From assembly GCA_013127575.1 (NCBI GenBank), contig CP053418.1, forward strand, positions 4,278,001 through 4,342,000: a stretch of DNA of 64,000 nt, read 5' to 3'. Below are positions 22,131 to 32,282 of this stretch, piece after piece. The notes beneath the pieces were generated by a model. It saw only the letters and a program-made list of their open reading frames with translations, had not been told where the DNA came from and did no database searches. This stretch comes from Ramlibacter terrae (GTDB lineage Bacteria > Pseudomonadota > Gammaproteobacteria > Burkholderiales > Burkholderiaceae_C). Position numbers and translations under genes: made by a program. Within the stretch, counting starts at the first letter, position 1, and each line of letters opens with the position of its first letter.

Positions 22131-22628
22131 TCAAGCCCCTGCGAGCCAGCGCGCCGCCGTCTCGACGATGCGCTCCACGTGGGCCGTTCCGTCGGCCACG
22201 TGCACCCCCGGCTCGCCCGACGGGTCTTCCAGCGCCTCGAACTGGCTTGCGACCAGGCTGGGCGGATAGAAGTGGTCGGTGCGCGAGGCCACCCGTTCCA
22301 GCGCCTGGTGCTGGGTGAGCGCGAGATGGACGAAGCGCAGGTCGGGCGCGCCGGCGCGCAAGGTGTCGCGGTAGTTGCGCTTGAGGGCCGAGCAGGTGAG
22401 CACGGCGCCCTCCGGGTGGCGGCGCAGCTCGCCGGCCAGTCTTTCCAGCCAGTGGGCGCGGTCGGCGTCCGTCAGCGGGACGGACTGGCGCATCTTCTCG
22501 ATGTTTTCGGGCGGATGGAAGTCGTCGCCCTCGATGAGCGGCAATTGCAGGCGTTGCGCCAGCAAGGCGCCGGCCAGCGACTTGCCGCAACCGGCCACTC
22601 CCATCACGACCACGTGCAGCGGCTTCAT
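22131..22628 (-). CDS. Gluconokinase
   Basis: An intact 165-residue P-loop kinase that phosphorylates gluconate to 6-phosphogluconate. The Walker A is VVMGVAGCGKSLAGALLA at residues 6-23. It is followed by IEGDDFHPPENIEKMRQSVPLTDADRAHWL, the substrate/lid region diagnostic of GntK, and LTCSALKRNYRDTLR. The start ATG at 22628 was taken because MKPLHVVVMG begins the P-loop strand directly. No gluconate transporter or dehydratase lies nearby. Confidence 0.85.
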   Translation of the reverse strand: MKPLHVVVMGVAGCGKSLAGALLAQRLQLPLIEGDDFHPPENIEKMRQSVPLTDADRAHWLERLAGELRRHPEGAVLTCSALKRNYRDTLRAGAPDLRFVHLALTQHQALERVASRTDHFYPPSLVASQFEALEDPSGEPGVHVADGTAHVERIVETAARWLAGA

Positions 22629-22685
22629 GCCGGCCATTATCAGGTGCGCCCATGCTGCCATGGTGCGCACGCCGGCGTGCACGCC

Positions 22686-23170
22686 TTACGTGTGCGCCGG
22701 CAGGGTGTGCAGCTTGCTGCGCACCATCTCCACTGCCAGCCTTCCCAGCCCCACCAGCAGCCGCAGCACCGCGCCGCCGGCCGGCCGGTGGCCAGCCGCA
22801 GGTCCGACAGCGGCTGCAGCACGCCGGCCAGGTTCAGCTGGGGCCGCACCGGCGCCGGCGCGGGCGCCAGCACCGGGTCCCAGCTGAAATAGGACGCGCC
22901 GCGCGGGTTCCAGGCTTCGACCACCACCGCCTGCCCGGCGCGGATCCACATCGAGCGCCCGACCTCCAGCACGTGGTCGCCGGAATCGGTCGGCGTGACG
23001 CCGTGCGGTCCTTCGAGCGTGGCCCAGACCCGGCCATGCGCCACGCGCAGGATGCCGTTGGTGCCCGGCCGCAACGTGATCGCGCGGCCGCGGGCCAGCT
23101 TCCGGGTGCCCGGCAGGGCCGTGGCGGGGGAGGCTTGCAGCAGTTGGGCGGCGGTGGGTTGCGCGGTCAT
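22686..23170 (-). CDS. DUF2917 family protein
   Basis: The N-terminal half is a small cupin-like beta domain: ARGRAITLRPGTNGILRVAHGRVWATLEGP, then DHVLEVGRSMWIRAGQAVVVEAWNP. This matches DUF2917. One frame change near 22785 leads to a helical end (VLRLLVGLGRLAVEMVRSKL) finishing at 22686. It is divergent from a LysR gene across a promoter with a clean LysR-type operator, so it may be the regulated target. Function unknown. Confidence 0.65.
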
Positions 23171-23252
23171 GGCGGGCTCCGGGGTTGATAGCAATTCGGC
23201 ATCGAATGATCTTTCACGCCCGCTTGGCAGTCCAATGAAATACGGCTAGGCT

Positions 23253-23275
23253 ATTGATTCCGGATTCGCATCAAT
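23253..23275. promoter_or_regulatory. LysR-type operator (ATTGAT-N11-ATCAAT)
   Basis: A perfect 6-bp inverted repeat separated by 11 bases lies 15 bp upstream of the chosen TTG start of the LysR gene, in the divergent region with DUF2917. This is the textbook T-N11-A arrangement and probably mediates autoregulation. It overlaps an upstream in-frame TTG, which argues against that earlier start. Confidence 0.55.
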
Positions 23276-23289
23276 CGAGGGAAGCCGAC

Positions 23290-24267
23290 TTGCAGCATTC
23301 GCAGACCCACCTGCGCACCCGCCCCATCTCCGCCGGCCATTTGCGGGCCTTCGAGGCGGTGGCGAGGCACCTCAATTTCCGGGCCGCCGCGGAGGAAATG
23401 GCGCTGACGCAGTCGGCCGTCAGCCGGCAGATCCAGTCGCTGGAAGAAGAAGTGGGCGTGCCGCTGTTCCTGCGCCACACGCGCGCGGTGGAACTCACCA
23501 GCGCCGGCGCGCAACTGCTGATGGCGGTGTCGCAATCGCTGCCGCGCATCGACGGCGCGGTGCGGCAGATCCGCCAGAGCGCCGGTCGGCGCGCGGTGGC
23601 GCTCACCACCTTCGCCTCGTTCGCGTCGATGTGGCTGATCCCGCGGCTGGAGCAGTTCCAGCGCGACAACCCCGACATCGACATCCGCATCGACGCCTCC
23701 GACAACACGCTCGACCTCGAGGTGGCGGACGTCGACCTCGCCCTGCGCTACGGGCCGATGGCGACGATGCCGGCGCAGGCCGTGCGGATGTTCGGCGAGC
23801 AGCTCACCCCGGTGGTCAGCCCCCGGCTGCTGAAAGGCCGCGCGCTGGCCAAGCCGTCCGACGTCGCCGAATTCGCCTTGATCGAAGCGGGCGACGCCCA
23901 CCAGACGCACCTGGAATGGCTCACGTGGCGGCGCTGGTTCGACGAGCACGGCCTCTCGAAGCTGCAGCCCAAGCGCTGGCTCTATTTCAACTATGCCTAC
24001 CAGATGGTGCAGGCCGCGCTGACCGGCCGGGCGTGGTGCTCGCGCGCCTGCCGCTGGTGGCCGAGAGCCTGGCCAATGGCGACCTGCTGGAGCCGCTGCC
24101 GAAGCTGCGGATGGACTCGCCCATGGCGTACTGGATGGTCGTGGGCCCGCGCAGCGCAACGCCCCGAGATCCGGGCCTTCTGCGAATGGCTGATGCTGCA
24201 AAGCCGGATCACGCGGCAGGTGATCGGCGAGGTGCCCGACCCGGATACGGTGGACTACATCGATTGA
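23290..24267 (+). CDS. LysR-family transcriptional regulator (GcvA-like)
   Basis: The helix-turn-helix is HLRAFEAVARHLNFRAAAEEMA then LTQSAVSRQIQSLEEEVGVPLFLRHTRAV. The effector domain starts VALTTFASFASMWLIPRLEQFQRDNPDIDI. I chose the TTG at 23290, which follows GAGGGA; an earlier in-frame TTG at 23254 lies inside the operator. Two compensating frame changes near 24025 and 24160 scramble about 45 residues before RPEIRAFCEWLMLQSRITRQ. Divergent from the DUF2917 gene. Confidence 0.85.
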   Translation: MQHSQTHLRTRPISAGHLRAFEAVARHLNFRAAAEEMALTQSAVSRQIQSLEEEVGVPLFLRHTRAVELTSAGAQLLMAVSQSLPRIDGAVRQIRQSAGRRAVALTTFASFASMWLIPRLEQFQRDNPDIDIRIDASDNTLDLEVADVDLALRYGPMATMPAQAVRMFGEQLTPVVSPRLLKGRALAKPSDVAEFALIEAGDAHQTHLEWLTWRRWFDEHGLSKLQPKRWLYFNYAYQMVQAALTGRAWCSRACRWWPRAWPMATCWSRCRSCGWTRPWRTGWSWARAAQRPEIRAFCEWLMLQSRITRQVIGEVPDPDTVDYID

Positions 24268-24300
24268 GGAGTCGGAAAGCGGGAGCGGGAGCGGGAGCGG

Positions 24301-24433
24301 ACAGCCTTTGAACGCAGAGGGCGCGAAAGGAAACAGCCAAAGCTCGCAGAAAAGACATTTCCAGTTGTCCTTTCATGAATTTCTTTTCTGCGCTTTCTGC
24401 GTTGCTTCTGCGACTTCTGCGTTCAAAGGCTGT
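24301..24433. repeat. 133-bp fold-back element with nested inverted repeats
   Basis: The outer arms are a perfect 18-bp inverted repeat: ACAGCCTTTGAACGCAGA at 24301-24318 and its complement at 24416-24433. An inner perfect 11-bp inverted repeat (CGCAGAAAAGA at 24345-24355, complement at 24382-24392) nests inside. The right half repeats TTCTGCG four times. Just upstream, 24279-24300 is a triplet repeat of GCGGGA. The element lies between convergent LysR and cyclo-ligase genes and would form a long hairpin. It is probably an intergenic REP/MITE-like element that could also end transcription. Confidence 0.75.
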
Positions 24434-24446
24434 TCGGCGGCCTCTG

Positions 24447-25042
24447 CTAGCCCCCCATCTGGATCGGCCAGACCACCCCCAGCTCGTTCAGCAGCGCGTC
24501 CAGCGGCACGTCGTGCGCTTCCGGTTCATGATCGGGCAGGAAGCCGTGCGCGAAGCCCACGCCCACGGTGTACGGCCGCGGCTGCAGCGCGGCGAGCGTG
24601 CGGTCGTAGAAGCCGCCGCCGTAGCCCAGCCGGAAACCGCCCGGCGCATACCCCACGCAGGGCACGAACAGCAGCGTGGGCGTGATCACCTCGGTGTCTT
24701 TCGGCTTCGGAATGCCGTAGGCGTCTTCTTCCATGGGACAACCCGGGAACCATGCATGGAACTTCAGCGTCTGACGAACCTTGTCCACCACCGGAAGCCC
24801 GATGCGGCGCGGCTGCGGCTCGTCCAGCAACTCACCATCCTCCTTCCAGCGGTGCAGCGCCGGCAGCGGATCGAACTCGCCCTTGATCGGCCAGTACGCG
24901 CCGATGACGGTGTCGGGCCGCCCCACCAGCCAGATGCGCATCACCCGCTGCAGCAGTTCCGCCCGGTGCATCCGGTCGGGCATGTTCAGGCGCTGCTCGA
25001 CGAGAAGCTTGCGCAGGGCCCTTTTTCTTCCGACCTGTCCAT
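24447..25042 (-). CDS. 5-formyltetrahydrofolate cyclo-ligase
   Basis: Converts 5-formyl-THF to 5,10-methenyl-THF with ATP. Family motifs are the basic N-terminus RKRALRKLLVEQRLNM, VIGAYWPIKGEFDPLPAL, and LFVPCVGYAPGGFRLGYGGG followed by FYDRTLA, the conserved nucleotide/folate site. The ATG at 25042 reads into the homology only after a one-base change in the A5G3 run near 25020. This start leaves six bases to the divergent transglycosylase start, so both promoters lie inside the opposite genes. Confidence 0.85.
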
Positions 25043-25048
25043 AATTTC

Positions 25049-27033
25049 ATGAAGTTGAGAACGATTCTGGCATCCTTCGCCGCCGCGCTGGTCGCGGGCT
25101 GTGCCCAGCCCAACCCGCCGACGACATCCTGCTGCAGATGCAGCAGGCCTACTCGCAAGGAAACCGGGCCCGCCTCACCCAGCTCCTGCCCGCGGCGCAG
25201 GGGCATCCGCTGGAGCCGTGGGCCGCCTACTGGGAGCTGCGCGCGCGCCTCGGCGCCGCCGCGCCGTCCGAAGTGCAGGCCTTCCTCACCCGCTACGCCG
25301 GCAGCTACCGGGAGGACCGGCTGCGCAACGACTGGCTGCTGCTGATGGGCCAGCGGCGCGACTGGGACGCCTTCGACCAGGAGATCCACCGCTACCGCAT
25401 GAACGACGACCGCGAGCTGCGCTGCTACGCGCTCGCCTCGCAGTACCTGCGCCAGGGGGGCCGCGGCCCCGGCCGGCCTGGCCGACGAAGTGCGGCGCCT
25501 GTGGCTGTCGCAGCGCGAGGCCGACGACGGCTGCGCCTTCGCCGCCAGCCGCCTGATCGGCGAGCGCACCGGCCGCAACCGCATGACGGAAGCCGACGCG
25601 TGGCGCAAGGCGCGCCAGTCGGTGGAGATCAACCGGCCCCGCGCCGCCGCCGCCGCGGTGGAGATCGTGCATCCCGAATCGGTGCCGCTGCTGGCCGAAC
25701 TGCAGGCGAGCCCGACCAAGTTCCTGCGTTCCAAGATCGTCGCCGCCTCGCGCGCGCGCCGCGAGGTCATCGGCCGGCCATCATCAAGCTGGCCACGAGC
25801 GACTGGAGCAGGCCGCTTCGCTGCTGGAAAGCAAGTGGGGCGTGCAGTTGGGCGCGGAGGAGCGCGACTGGATCTGGGCCGTGATCGGCCGCCAGGCGGC
25901 GCAGAAGCTCTCGCCCGACGCGCAGGGCTACTTCGCCCGGGTCGAACGCGACGCCCACCTGAGCGACGAGCTGCTCGGATGGAAGGTGCGCGCCGCGCTG
26001 CGCGCGCCCCGCGGCACCGACTGGAAGACGGTGCTGCAGGCGATCAACGCCATGGGCGAGGATCGCAACGACCCGACCCGGGTCTACTGGAAGGCGCGTG
26101 CGCTGCTGGCCGGCAAGCCGGGCGATGCGCAGCGCGCCGAGGCGCAGCAGATGCTGCAGGCCATCGCGTCGCCGCGCGGCTTCTACGAGCAGCTGGCCAT
26201 GGAAGAACTCGGCCTGAAGGTCACGGCGCCGGTGAAGGCCGCGCCCGTGACGCCGGCCGAAAAGGAGATGGCGGTCGGCAACGCGGGCTGGTGCGCGCGC
26301 TGCACGCGATCCGCATCGGCCTGCGCGGCGAAGGCGTGCGCGAGTGGAACTACACCACCAACCTGCACAAGCCGGGCGGCATGACCGACCGCGAACTGCT
26401 GGCGGCCGCGCAGGTCGCTTGCGACCGCGAGGTGTGGGACCGGTGCATCAACACCAGCGAACGGACCAAGGCCGAATTCGACTTCGACCAGCGCTATCCC
26501 ACGCCCTTCCGCGAAGCCGTGGTGCGCCGCTCGCGCGAGATCAACCTCGACCCGGCTTACGTCTACGGGCTGATCCGGCAGGAAAGCCGCTTCATCATGA
26601 ACGCACGCTCGCACGTGGGCGCGTCGGGGCTGATGCAGGTGATGCCCGCTACCGCGCGCTGGACGGCGCGCAAGCTGGGCATGAGCAACTTCACCATCGA
26701 GCAGCTGGACGAGCGCGACACCAACATCGCCATCGGCACCGGCTACCTGAAGCTGGTGCTGGACGACTTCGGCGGCTCGATGCCGATGGCCGCCGCCGCC
26801 TACAACGCCGGGCCGGGCCGACCGCGCGCGTGGCGCAACGGGCCGGTGCTGGAAGCCGCGGCTGGGCCGAGAACGTGCCTTTCAACGAGACACGCGACTA
26901 CGTCAAGAAGGTGCTGGCCAACACCACCGTGTACGCGGCCATGCTGACGGGCGAGCCGCAATCGCTGAAGGCGCGCACGGGCACCATCGGCCCGCGCGAG
27001 GGCCGGGCCGAGCCGAACCGCGACCTGCCCTGA
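25049..27033 (+). CDS. Soluble lytic murein transglycosylase (SLT)
   Basis: Cleaves peptidoglycan glycan strands in the periplasm. The N-terminal signal (KLRTILASFAAALVAGCAQ) carries a possible lipobox. A long alpha-superhelical ring domain follows. The C-terminal SLT domain has PAYVYGLIRQESRFIMNARS with the catalytic Glu, then GLMQVMPATARW and MAAAAYNAGPGRP. The length of about 660 residues fits Slt70 relatives. The frame changes near 25110, 25465, 25780, 25815, 26290 and 26860, making it one of the most indel-affected genes here. Four bases separate it from the MgtC gene. Confidence 0.9.
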
Positions 27034-27036
27034 CCG

Positions 27037-27538
27037 ATGAACGCACGGGACACGATCACCGACACCATCGCGGCCGAATTCTCCGACATCGCCGACTGGA
27101 GCAGCTCACGCGCGTGGTGCTGCGCCTGATCCTGGCAGCGCCCTGGGCGGCATGCTGGGCCTGCAGCGCGAGCGCAACGGCAAGGAGGCGGGCATCCGTA
27201 CCCACATGCTGGTGGCGGCCGGCTCCGCGCTGTTCGTGCTGGTGCCGCTGCAGACCGGCATGGACGCCGAGGGCGTCAGCCGCGTGCTGCAAGGGCTGCT
27301 GGCCGGCATCGGCTTCCTTTGCGCGGGGACCATCCTGAAGCTGCAGAACGAGGAGCACGTGCGCGGGCTCACCACCGCCGCCGGGATCTGGATGACGGCG
27401 GCGATCGGCATGGCCTGCGGGCTGGGCCGCGAGATGACGGCGGTGCTCAGCACGCTGCTCGTGCTCGGCATCCTGGCGCTGGAAGGGCCGTTCCGCCGGC
27501 TCGGGCTGCGCAAGGACCAGGACACGCCCGAAGCCTGA
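27037..27538 (+). CDS. MgtC/SapB-family membrane protein
   Basis: An inner-membrane protein with about four hydrophobic segments. Signature parts are LRLILA, LGLQRERNGKEAGIRTHMLVAAGSALFVLV, LLAGIGFLCAGTILK and VRGLTTAAGIWMTAAIGMACGLG, which define the MgtC/SapB N-terminal domain. The frame changes near 27100 and 27140. It follows the transglycosylase in a likely operon. In other bacteria such proteins affect Mg2+ limitation and ATP synthase activity. Confidence 0.82.
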
Positions 27539-27613
27539 GCATCAATCCGCGCGGCTTTTTGCATCAATCGCCGCGGCCGTCCGGCTAGCATCGCCGCCAC
27601 AACAGGAGAAGGC

Positions 27614-28295
27614 ATGCTCACGCTCTACATCGGCAACAAGAACTATTCGTCTGGTCCATGCGGCCGTGGGTCTTGCTCAAGCAGGCGGACATTCCCTTCC
27701 GCGAGGAGATGGTCCGCTTCGACAGCTTCGACGGCGACTCGAAGTTCAAGCAGGTCGTGCTGAAGGTGAACCCGGCGGGGCGCGTGCCGGTGCTCACGGA
27801 TGGCGACCTCGCCGTGTGGGACACGCTCGCGATCGCCGAGTACCGGCCGAGAAGTTTCCCGAGCGCCACCTGTGGCCGCGCGATGCCAAGGCGCGTGCGC
27901 GTGCCCGCAGCGTCTGCGCCGAGATGCATTCCGGTTTCGGCGCCTTGCGCAGCCACTGCCCCATGAACATCGAAGCTTCGCTGGCGCAGGCGGGCGCGCT
28001 GGCGTGGCGCGACCACGCCGACGTGCGCAGCGACGTGCAGCGGATCGTCGGCATGTGGACGGCGCTGCTGGAGGAGCACAAGGGCCCGATGCTGTTCGGC
28101 GACTTCAGCATCGCCGACGCCTACTTCGCGCCGGTGTGCATGCGCATCAAGAACTACGCGCTGCCGGTGCCCGGCCACATCACCGACTACATCCGCCGCG
28201 TCTGCGCCCTGCCCTCGGTGGCCGCGTGGATCGAGGAAGCGCTGGCGGAGAAGCAGTTCGTGGAGATGGACGAGCCGTACCGCACCAGCCGGTAA
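27614..28295 (+). CDS. Glutathione S-transferase family protein
   Basis: A thioredoxin-fold N-terminal domain (MLTLYIGNKNYSSWSMRPWVLLKQADIPF, with NPAGRVPVLTDGDLAVWDTLAIAEYLAEKF for glutathione binding) and a helical C-terminal domain (LFGDFSIADAYFAPVCMRI). The NYSSWSMRPW start resembles the YfcF/maleylacetoacetate isomerase-like group. An AGGAGA site precedes the ATG at 27614. The frame changes near 27645 and 27845. Substrate unknown. Confidence 0.82.
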
Positions 28296-28324
28296 GGCGC
28301 GCCGGGCGCGCTTAAACTGCGCCG

Positions 28325-29552
28325 ATGCGAACCTACAGGGTCGGCGGCGCGGTGCGGGATGCCTTGCTCGGGCGGGCGGTGCACGACCACGACTGGGTGG
28401 TGGTGGGCGCCACGCCCGAACGGATGGTGGACGCCGGGTACCTGCCGGTGGGCAAGGATTTCCCGGTCTTCCTGCATCCCGAGACGCGCGAGGAATATGC
28501 GCTCGCCCGCACCGAGCGCAAGACCGCGCCCGGTTACCGCGGCTTCGTCGTGCATGCCGCGCCGACCGTCACGCTCGAAGAAGACCTGGCCCGGCGCGAC
28601 CTGACCATCAACGCGATGGCGCAGGACGCCGACGGCCGCATCGTCGATCCGTTCGGCGGCCAGCGCGACCTGCAGGCGCGCGTGCTGCGCCATGTCACCG
28701 AAGCCTTCCGCGAAGACCCCGTGCGCATCCTGCGCGTGGCGCGCTTCGCCGCGCGCTTCCACGACTTCAGCGTGGCCGGGGAAACGCAGGCGCTGATGCG
28801 CGGCATGGTCGAAGCGGGCGAAGCCGACCACCTCGTGCCCGAACGCGTCTGGCAGGAACTCGCGCGCGGCCTGATGGAGCCGCGGCCCTCGCGCATGTTC
28901 GAGGTGCTGCGCGGCTGCGGTGCCTTGGCGCGCATCCTGCCGGAGGTCGATCGCCTCTGGGGCGTGCCGCAGCGCGCCGAATACCACCCCGAGGTCGACA
29001 CGGGCGTGCACCTGATGATGGTGCTGGACATGAGCGCGCGCCTGCAGGCGCCGCTGCCCGTGCGCTTCGCCTGCACGGGGGGCACGACCGGGCAAGGGCA
29101 CCACGCCGCCCGAGGTGCTGCCCAAGCACATCGGCCACGAGCAGCGCAGCGCGCGGCTGCTGGAGACGGTGTGCAACCGCCTGCGGGTGCCCAACGACTG
29201 CCGCGAGCTGGCCGACGTGGTGGCGCGCGAGCACGGCAACATCCACAGGGCCGGCGAGATCGGCGCTGCCGCCGCCGTGCGCCTGCTCGAACGGTGCGAC
29301 GCCTTTCGCAAGCCGGAGCGCTTCGACGGCATCCTGCTGGCGTGCGAGTGCGACGCGAGGGGGCGTCTCGGGATGGAAGAGCGCGCCTACCCGCAACGCG
29401 AGCGGCTGCGTTCGGCGCTGGCCGCGGCCCGCAGCGTGAGCACCGCGGCCATCGCGGCCGATGCCGCGGTGCGCGGGCTGAAGGGTGACAAAGTGGGCGA
29501 AGAAATCCACCGTGCGCGTGTCTCGGCCGTAGGACAACATCTCGGCACTTGA
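28325..29552 (+). CDS. cca: tRNA nucleotidyltransferase (CCA-adding enzyme)
   Basis: Adds or repairs the 3' CCA of tRNAs. The start [17 protein letters not shown] holds the GGxVRD nucleotide-binding motif, followed by [13 protein letters not shown] with catalytic carboxylates. [12 protein letters not shown] and [16 protein letters not shown] are class II family signatures. An HD-type domain follows ([12 protein letters not shown], then LGHDLGKG after repair, and [11 protein letters not shown]). One frame change near 29070 falls exactly at the HD motif. A GC-rich inverted sequence sits between the GST stop and this ATG. Confidence 0.93.
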
Positions 29553-29606
29553 CACGCCGTTACGGCGAGGCGTACACAGGGGCACCTCTTGCGATGATCG
29601 GCGACC

Positions 29607-30025
29607 ATGAATCCGTTTCGCGACAACCCCTGAACGCCCCTCTCGCCGCCGGAGTCCGCCGGGTAGGTTTCCGCAAGTGGTACGAGCGCGAGCTGCTTTC
29701 GAGCCACGCGCACATGGTGCTGGCGGTGTTCGCGGTGATCGCGCTGCTCGCCAGCTTCGAGGCCATGGGCAAGGCCACGCCCGGCCAGCAGCTGACCGAC
29801 GTCCTCTGTATCCTGGTGTCGGGCGCCGTCACCTACTGGGCGCTGCGCCGCTACCTGTTCCTGCTGATGCGCGCCGAGGTGATCGCCAACCAGGCCAACT
29901 GCGGCGACTGCGGCGCCTACGGGCGCTTCAAGGTGCTGAGCGAGGCCCACGGCGGCAACGAGGCCCACGTGGCGTGCCTGAAGTGCACGCACCGCTGGAC
30001 GATCACCTCGGAAGACGAGGAATAG
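29607..30025 (+). CDS. Hypothetical membrane protein with C-terminal zinc-ribbon-like motif
   Basis: The natural start appears to be MNPFRDNP at 29607, with one C missing from a C run near 29630 before LNAPLAAGVRRVGFRKWYERELL. Two membrane helices follow (MVLAVFAVIALLASF and VLCILVSGAVTYWALRRYLFLL). The C-terminal cytosolic part has NCGDCGAYGRF and VACLKCTHRW, two Cys pairs that look like a zinc ribbon. No function is known. Confidence 0.65.
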
Positions 30026-30029
30026 CGCC

Positions 30030-30953
30030 TCAACCCGGGAGCGCCAGCGCGGCGTAGTCGCCGACCTTGTCGCCCAGGCCGGCCGGCACCAGCTCGCAGC
30101 CGTCGGTCAGCGCCGGCAGCTTGCCGCGCACCTGCGCCTGCAGCAACGGCAGCAGGAACTCGCGGTTGTTCGTGAAGACGCTGCCGCCCAGGCTGATGCG
30201 CTGCAGGTCGAGCACCACCGTGATGTTGTAGAGCGCGCGGCCCATCACGCGGCACAGTTCGCCGACCTTCTGCGTGGCAGCGGCGTCGCCCGCGCGTGCC
30301 TGCTGCATCAGCGTGGCGGCATCGGCGCCGAAGCGCCGCGCCACCGCATTGCCGGCAACCAGCGCCTCGAGGTCGCCCACGTTGCCGCAGCCGCACAACG
30401 CGTCGTCGTTGTCGCTGACGAACATGTGGCCGCCATGCCCGGCGTTGCCGTTCTTGCCGCGCAGCACGCGGCCGTCGACGCACAGGCCCATGCCGACGCC
30501 GGTGCTCCACGTGACGTACGCGCAGTGGTCGAAGCCTTGCAGCGCGCCCCAGCGGCGCTCGGCCTCCAGTGCGCCGATGCAGTCGTTCTCGACCCGCACC
30601 TCGGCGAAACGCTGCCGCAACGGCGCTTCGAGCGTAGCCACCATCCAGTCGTTGGGCAGCCCGCGCGCGGGGCCGGCGAGGCCGCCGCAGATGTTGGGCG
30701 AGGCCAGCTCCACCATGCCCGCGCGCAGCACGAACGGACCCGCCGACGACACGCCGGCACGCTGCACGGTGTGCGGCGCCACGCCGGCCTCGGCGCAGGC
30801 TTCGTCGACCATGCGCATCACCTGCACGGCCAGTGCATCGTTGGCGCCGGTCTTGGCGGTCGGTTCGCTGCGCTTGGCCAGCAGGTCGAGACCCGAACCG
30901 TCGTTGAGGCTCACCGCGACCTTGGTGCCGCCGATGTCGATGCAGGCTTTCAT
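30030..30953 (-). CDS. ROK-family sugar kinase
   Basis: An intact 307-residue kinase. The ATP phosphate-1 motif is CIDIGGTKVAVSLNDG. ENDCIGALEAERRWG carries the catalytic Asp. GNAGHGGHMFVSDNDDALCGCGNVGDLEALVAG is the ROK zinc-binding signature (CGCGNxGDLE). It phosphorylates a hexose, with fructose, glucose and GlcNAc as candidates. It sits four bases downstream of the DUF2905 gene on the same strand. Confidence 0.85.
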   Translation of the reverse strand: MKACIDIGGTKVAVSLNDGSGLDLLAKRSEPTAKTGANDALAVQVMRMVDEACAEAGVAPHTVQRAGVSSAGPFVLRAGMVELASPNICGGLAGPARGLPNDWMVATLEAPLRQRFAEVRVENDCIGALEAERRWGALQGFDHCAYVTWSTGVGMGLCVDGRVLRGKNGNAGHGGHMFVSDNDDALCGCGNVGDLEALVAGNAVARRFGADAATLMQQARAGDAAATQKVGELCRVMGRALYNITVVLDLQRISLGGSVFTNNREFLLPLLQAQVRGKLPALTDGCELVPAGLGDKVGDYAALALPG

Positions 30954-30957
30954 GGCT

Positions 30958-31152
30958 TCAGATGAATTTGGCGATGCCGGCCGCCAGCAGGCTCAGCAGG
31001 ATGGTGGTGGTGAACGGCAGGAAGAATTCGCGGCCGAACAGCTTGAAGCGGAAATCGCCCGGCAACCGGCCGAGGCCCAGCTTCTGCAGCAGCGGCGTGA
31101 ACCAGCTGATGAGAATCAGCGCGAGGAAGATGACGATGATCCATCGAATCAT
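30958..31152 (-). CDS. DUF2905 family small membrane protein
   Basis: A 64-residue protein with two membrane helices (IRWIIVIFLALILISWF and PFTTTILLSLLAAGIAKFI) joined by GLGRLPGDFRFKLFGREFF, the DUF2905 signature. Intact. It is in an operon-like cluster with the MidA-like methyltransferase upstream and the ROK kinase downstream. Confidence 0.8.
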   Translation of the reverse strand: MIRWIIVIFLALILISWFTPLLQKLGLGRLPGDFRFKLFGREFFLPFTTTILLSLLAAGIAKFI

Positions 31153-31171
31153 GGAGTTTGCCGCGTTTCGT

Positions 31172-32264
31172 TCAGAGCGTGTGGGTGCGGTCGCCCGCGC
31201 GGAAACCGAGCGCGTCCCAGAACGCGCCCTTGTGGAAGGCGATCACCTTGAACAGCTCGCCCATCTCGTGTTCGGCGACCAGCCGCTGCGCCGCCGCTCG
31301 CTCGCCGAGTGACGCCTGCTCCATGCGCTGCACCAGTCCGCAGTTGATGAGGAAGCGGCCCTGCGAGGTGTAGCCCAGCGTCGGCAGCCCGGCCTCCTGC
31401 GCGGCGACCGCGATCCCCGTGAAATCGACGTGCGCGGTGATGTCCTTCTCGCCGGGCGCATCCAGCGGATCGGGATCGGCGGTGCGCGCGGTGGCACATG
31501 ACCGTGCCGCCGCTGCGCTGCGGGTGGTAGTACTCCGCTTCGGGAAGCCGTAGTCGAGGAAGAAGGCCGCGCCCGCCTGCAGCCGGTCCGCCAGCGTGCG
31601 GATGAAGGCTTCGGCCGGGGATGGATTTCGGTGAGGTAGTCGTGCGCGCCGGCCACTTCGACGGGCGGGCGCAGGTCCGTTGGCCGGTCTTCCCATGCGA
31701 ACTCCGAAGGCGCGCGCAGCGTCACGCCCCGCTCGTGCCAGGCGCCCGCCACGCGGGCCAGCAGCTTCACGGGCATGGCGTCGAGCACTTCGTTGCCGAC
31801 CACGACGCCTTCGATGCGCTCGGGCAGTTCGCTCACCCAGCGCACGCGCGCGCCCCAGCCGGCCAGCGCCTGCTGCTGGCGCTCGCGCAGGCTCGCCGAC
31901 AGTTCGACGATGGTGTAGCGGCCGACGCGCTTGCCGAGCGCGTCGAGCAGTTGCTGCGCGAGCGCGCCGGAGCCGGCCCCGAACTCCCAGACCTCGCGCG
32001 TGCCGGTGACGTCCAGCGCCTCCTGCACCTGCGCGGCCAGTGCCCCGCCGAACAGCGGCGACATCTCGGGCGCCGTCACGAAATCGCTGCCCGACGCGGG
32101 CAGCTTGCCGAACTTGCGCGAGGCATTGGCGTAGTAGCCCGGCCCGGCGCGTAGAGCGCCGCCGCCATGTAGCGGTCGAACGGCAGCCAGCCGCCGGCGC
32201 GTTCCACCTGTTGCGCCAACAGCCCGGCCAGCGCGCTCGTTACACTCGAACCATCATTCTTCAC
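31172..32264 (-). CDS. SAM-dependent methyltransferase of the MidA/NDUFAF7 family (COG1565)
   Basis: The family start is LAQQVERAGGWLPFDRYMAAALYAPG. It is followed by GSDFVTAPEMSPLFGGALAAQ and the SAM-binding WEFGAGSGALAQQLLDAL. Then come VVVGNEVLDAMPVKLL, FFLDYGFP, HVDFTGIAVAAQEAGL and the C-terminal QRLVAEHEMGELFKVIAFHKG. Eukaryotic relatives methylate an arginine of complex I; the bacterial target is unknown. The GTG start at 32264 leaves 18 bp to the divergent SDR gene. The frame changes near 32145, 31615, 31545 and 31490. Confidence 0.82.
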
Positions 32265-32282
32265 CGGCCGATTGTCCCCCGA

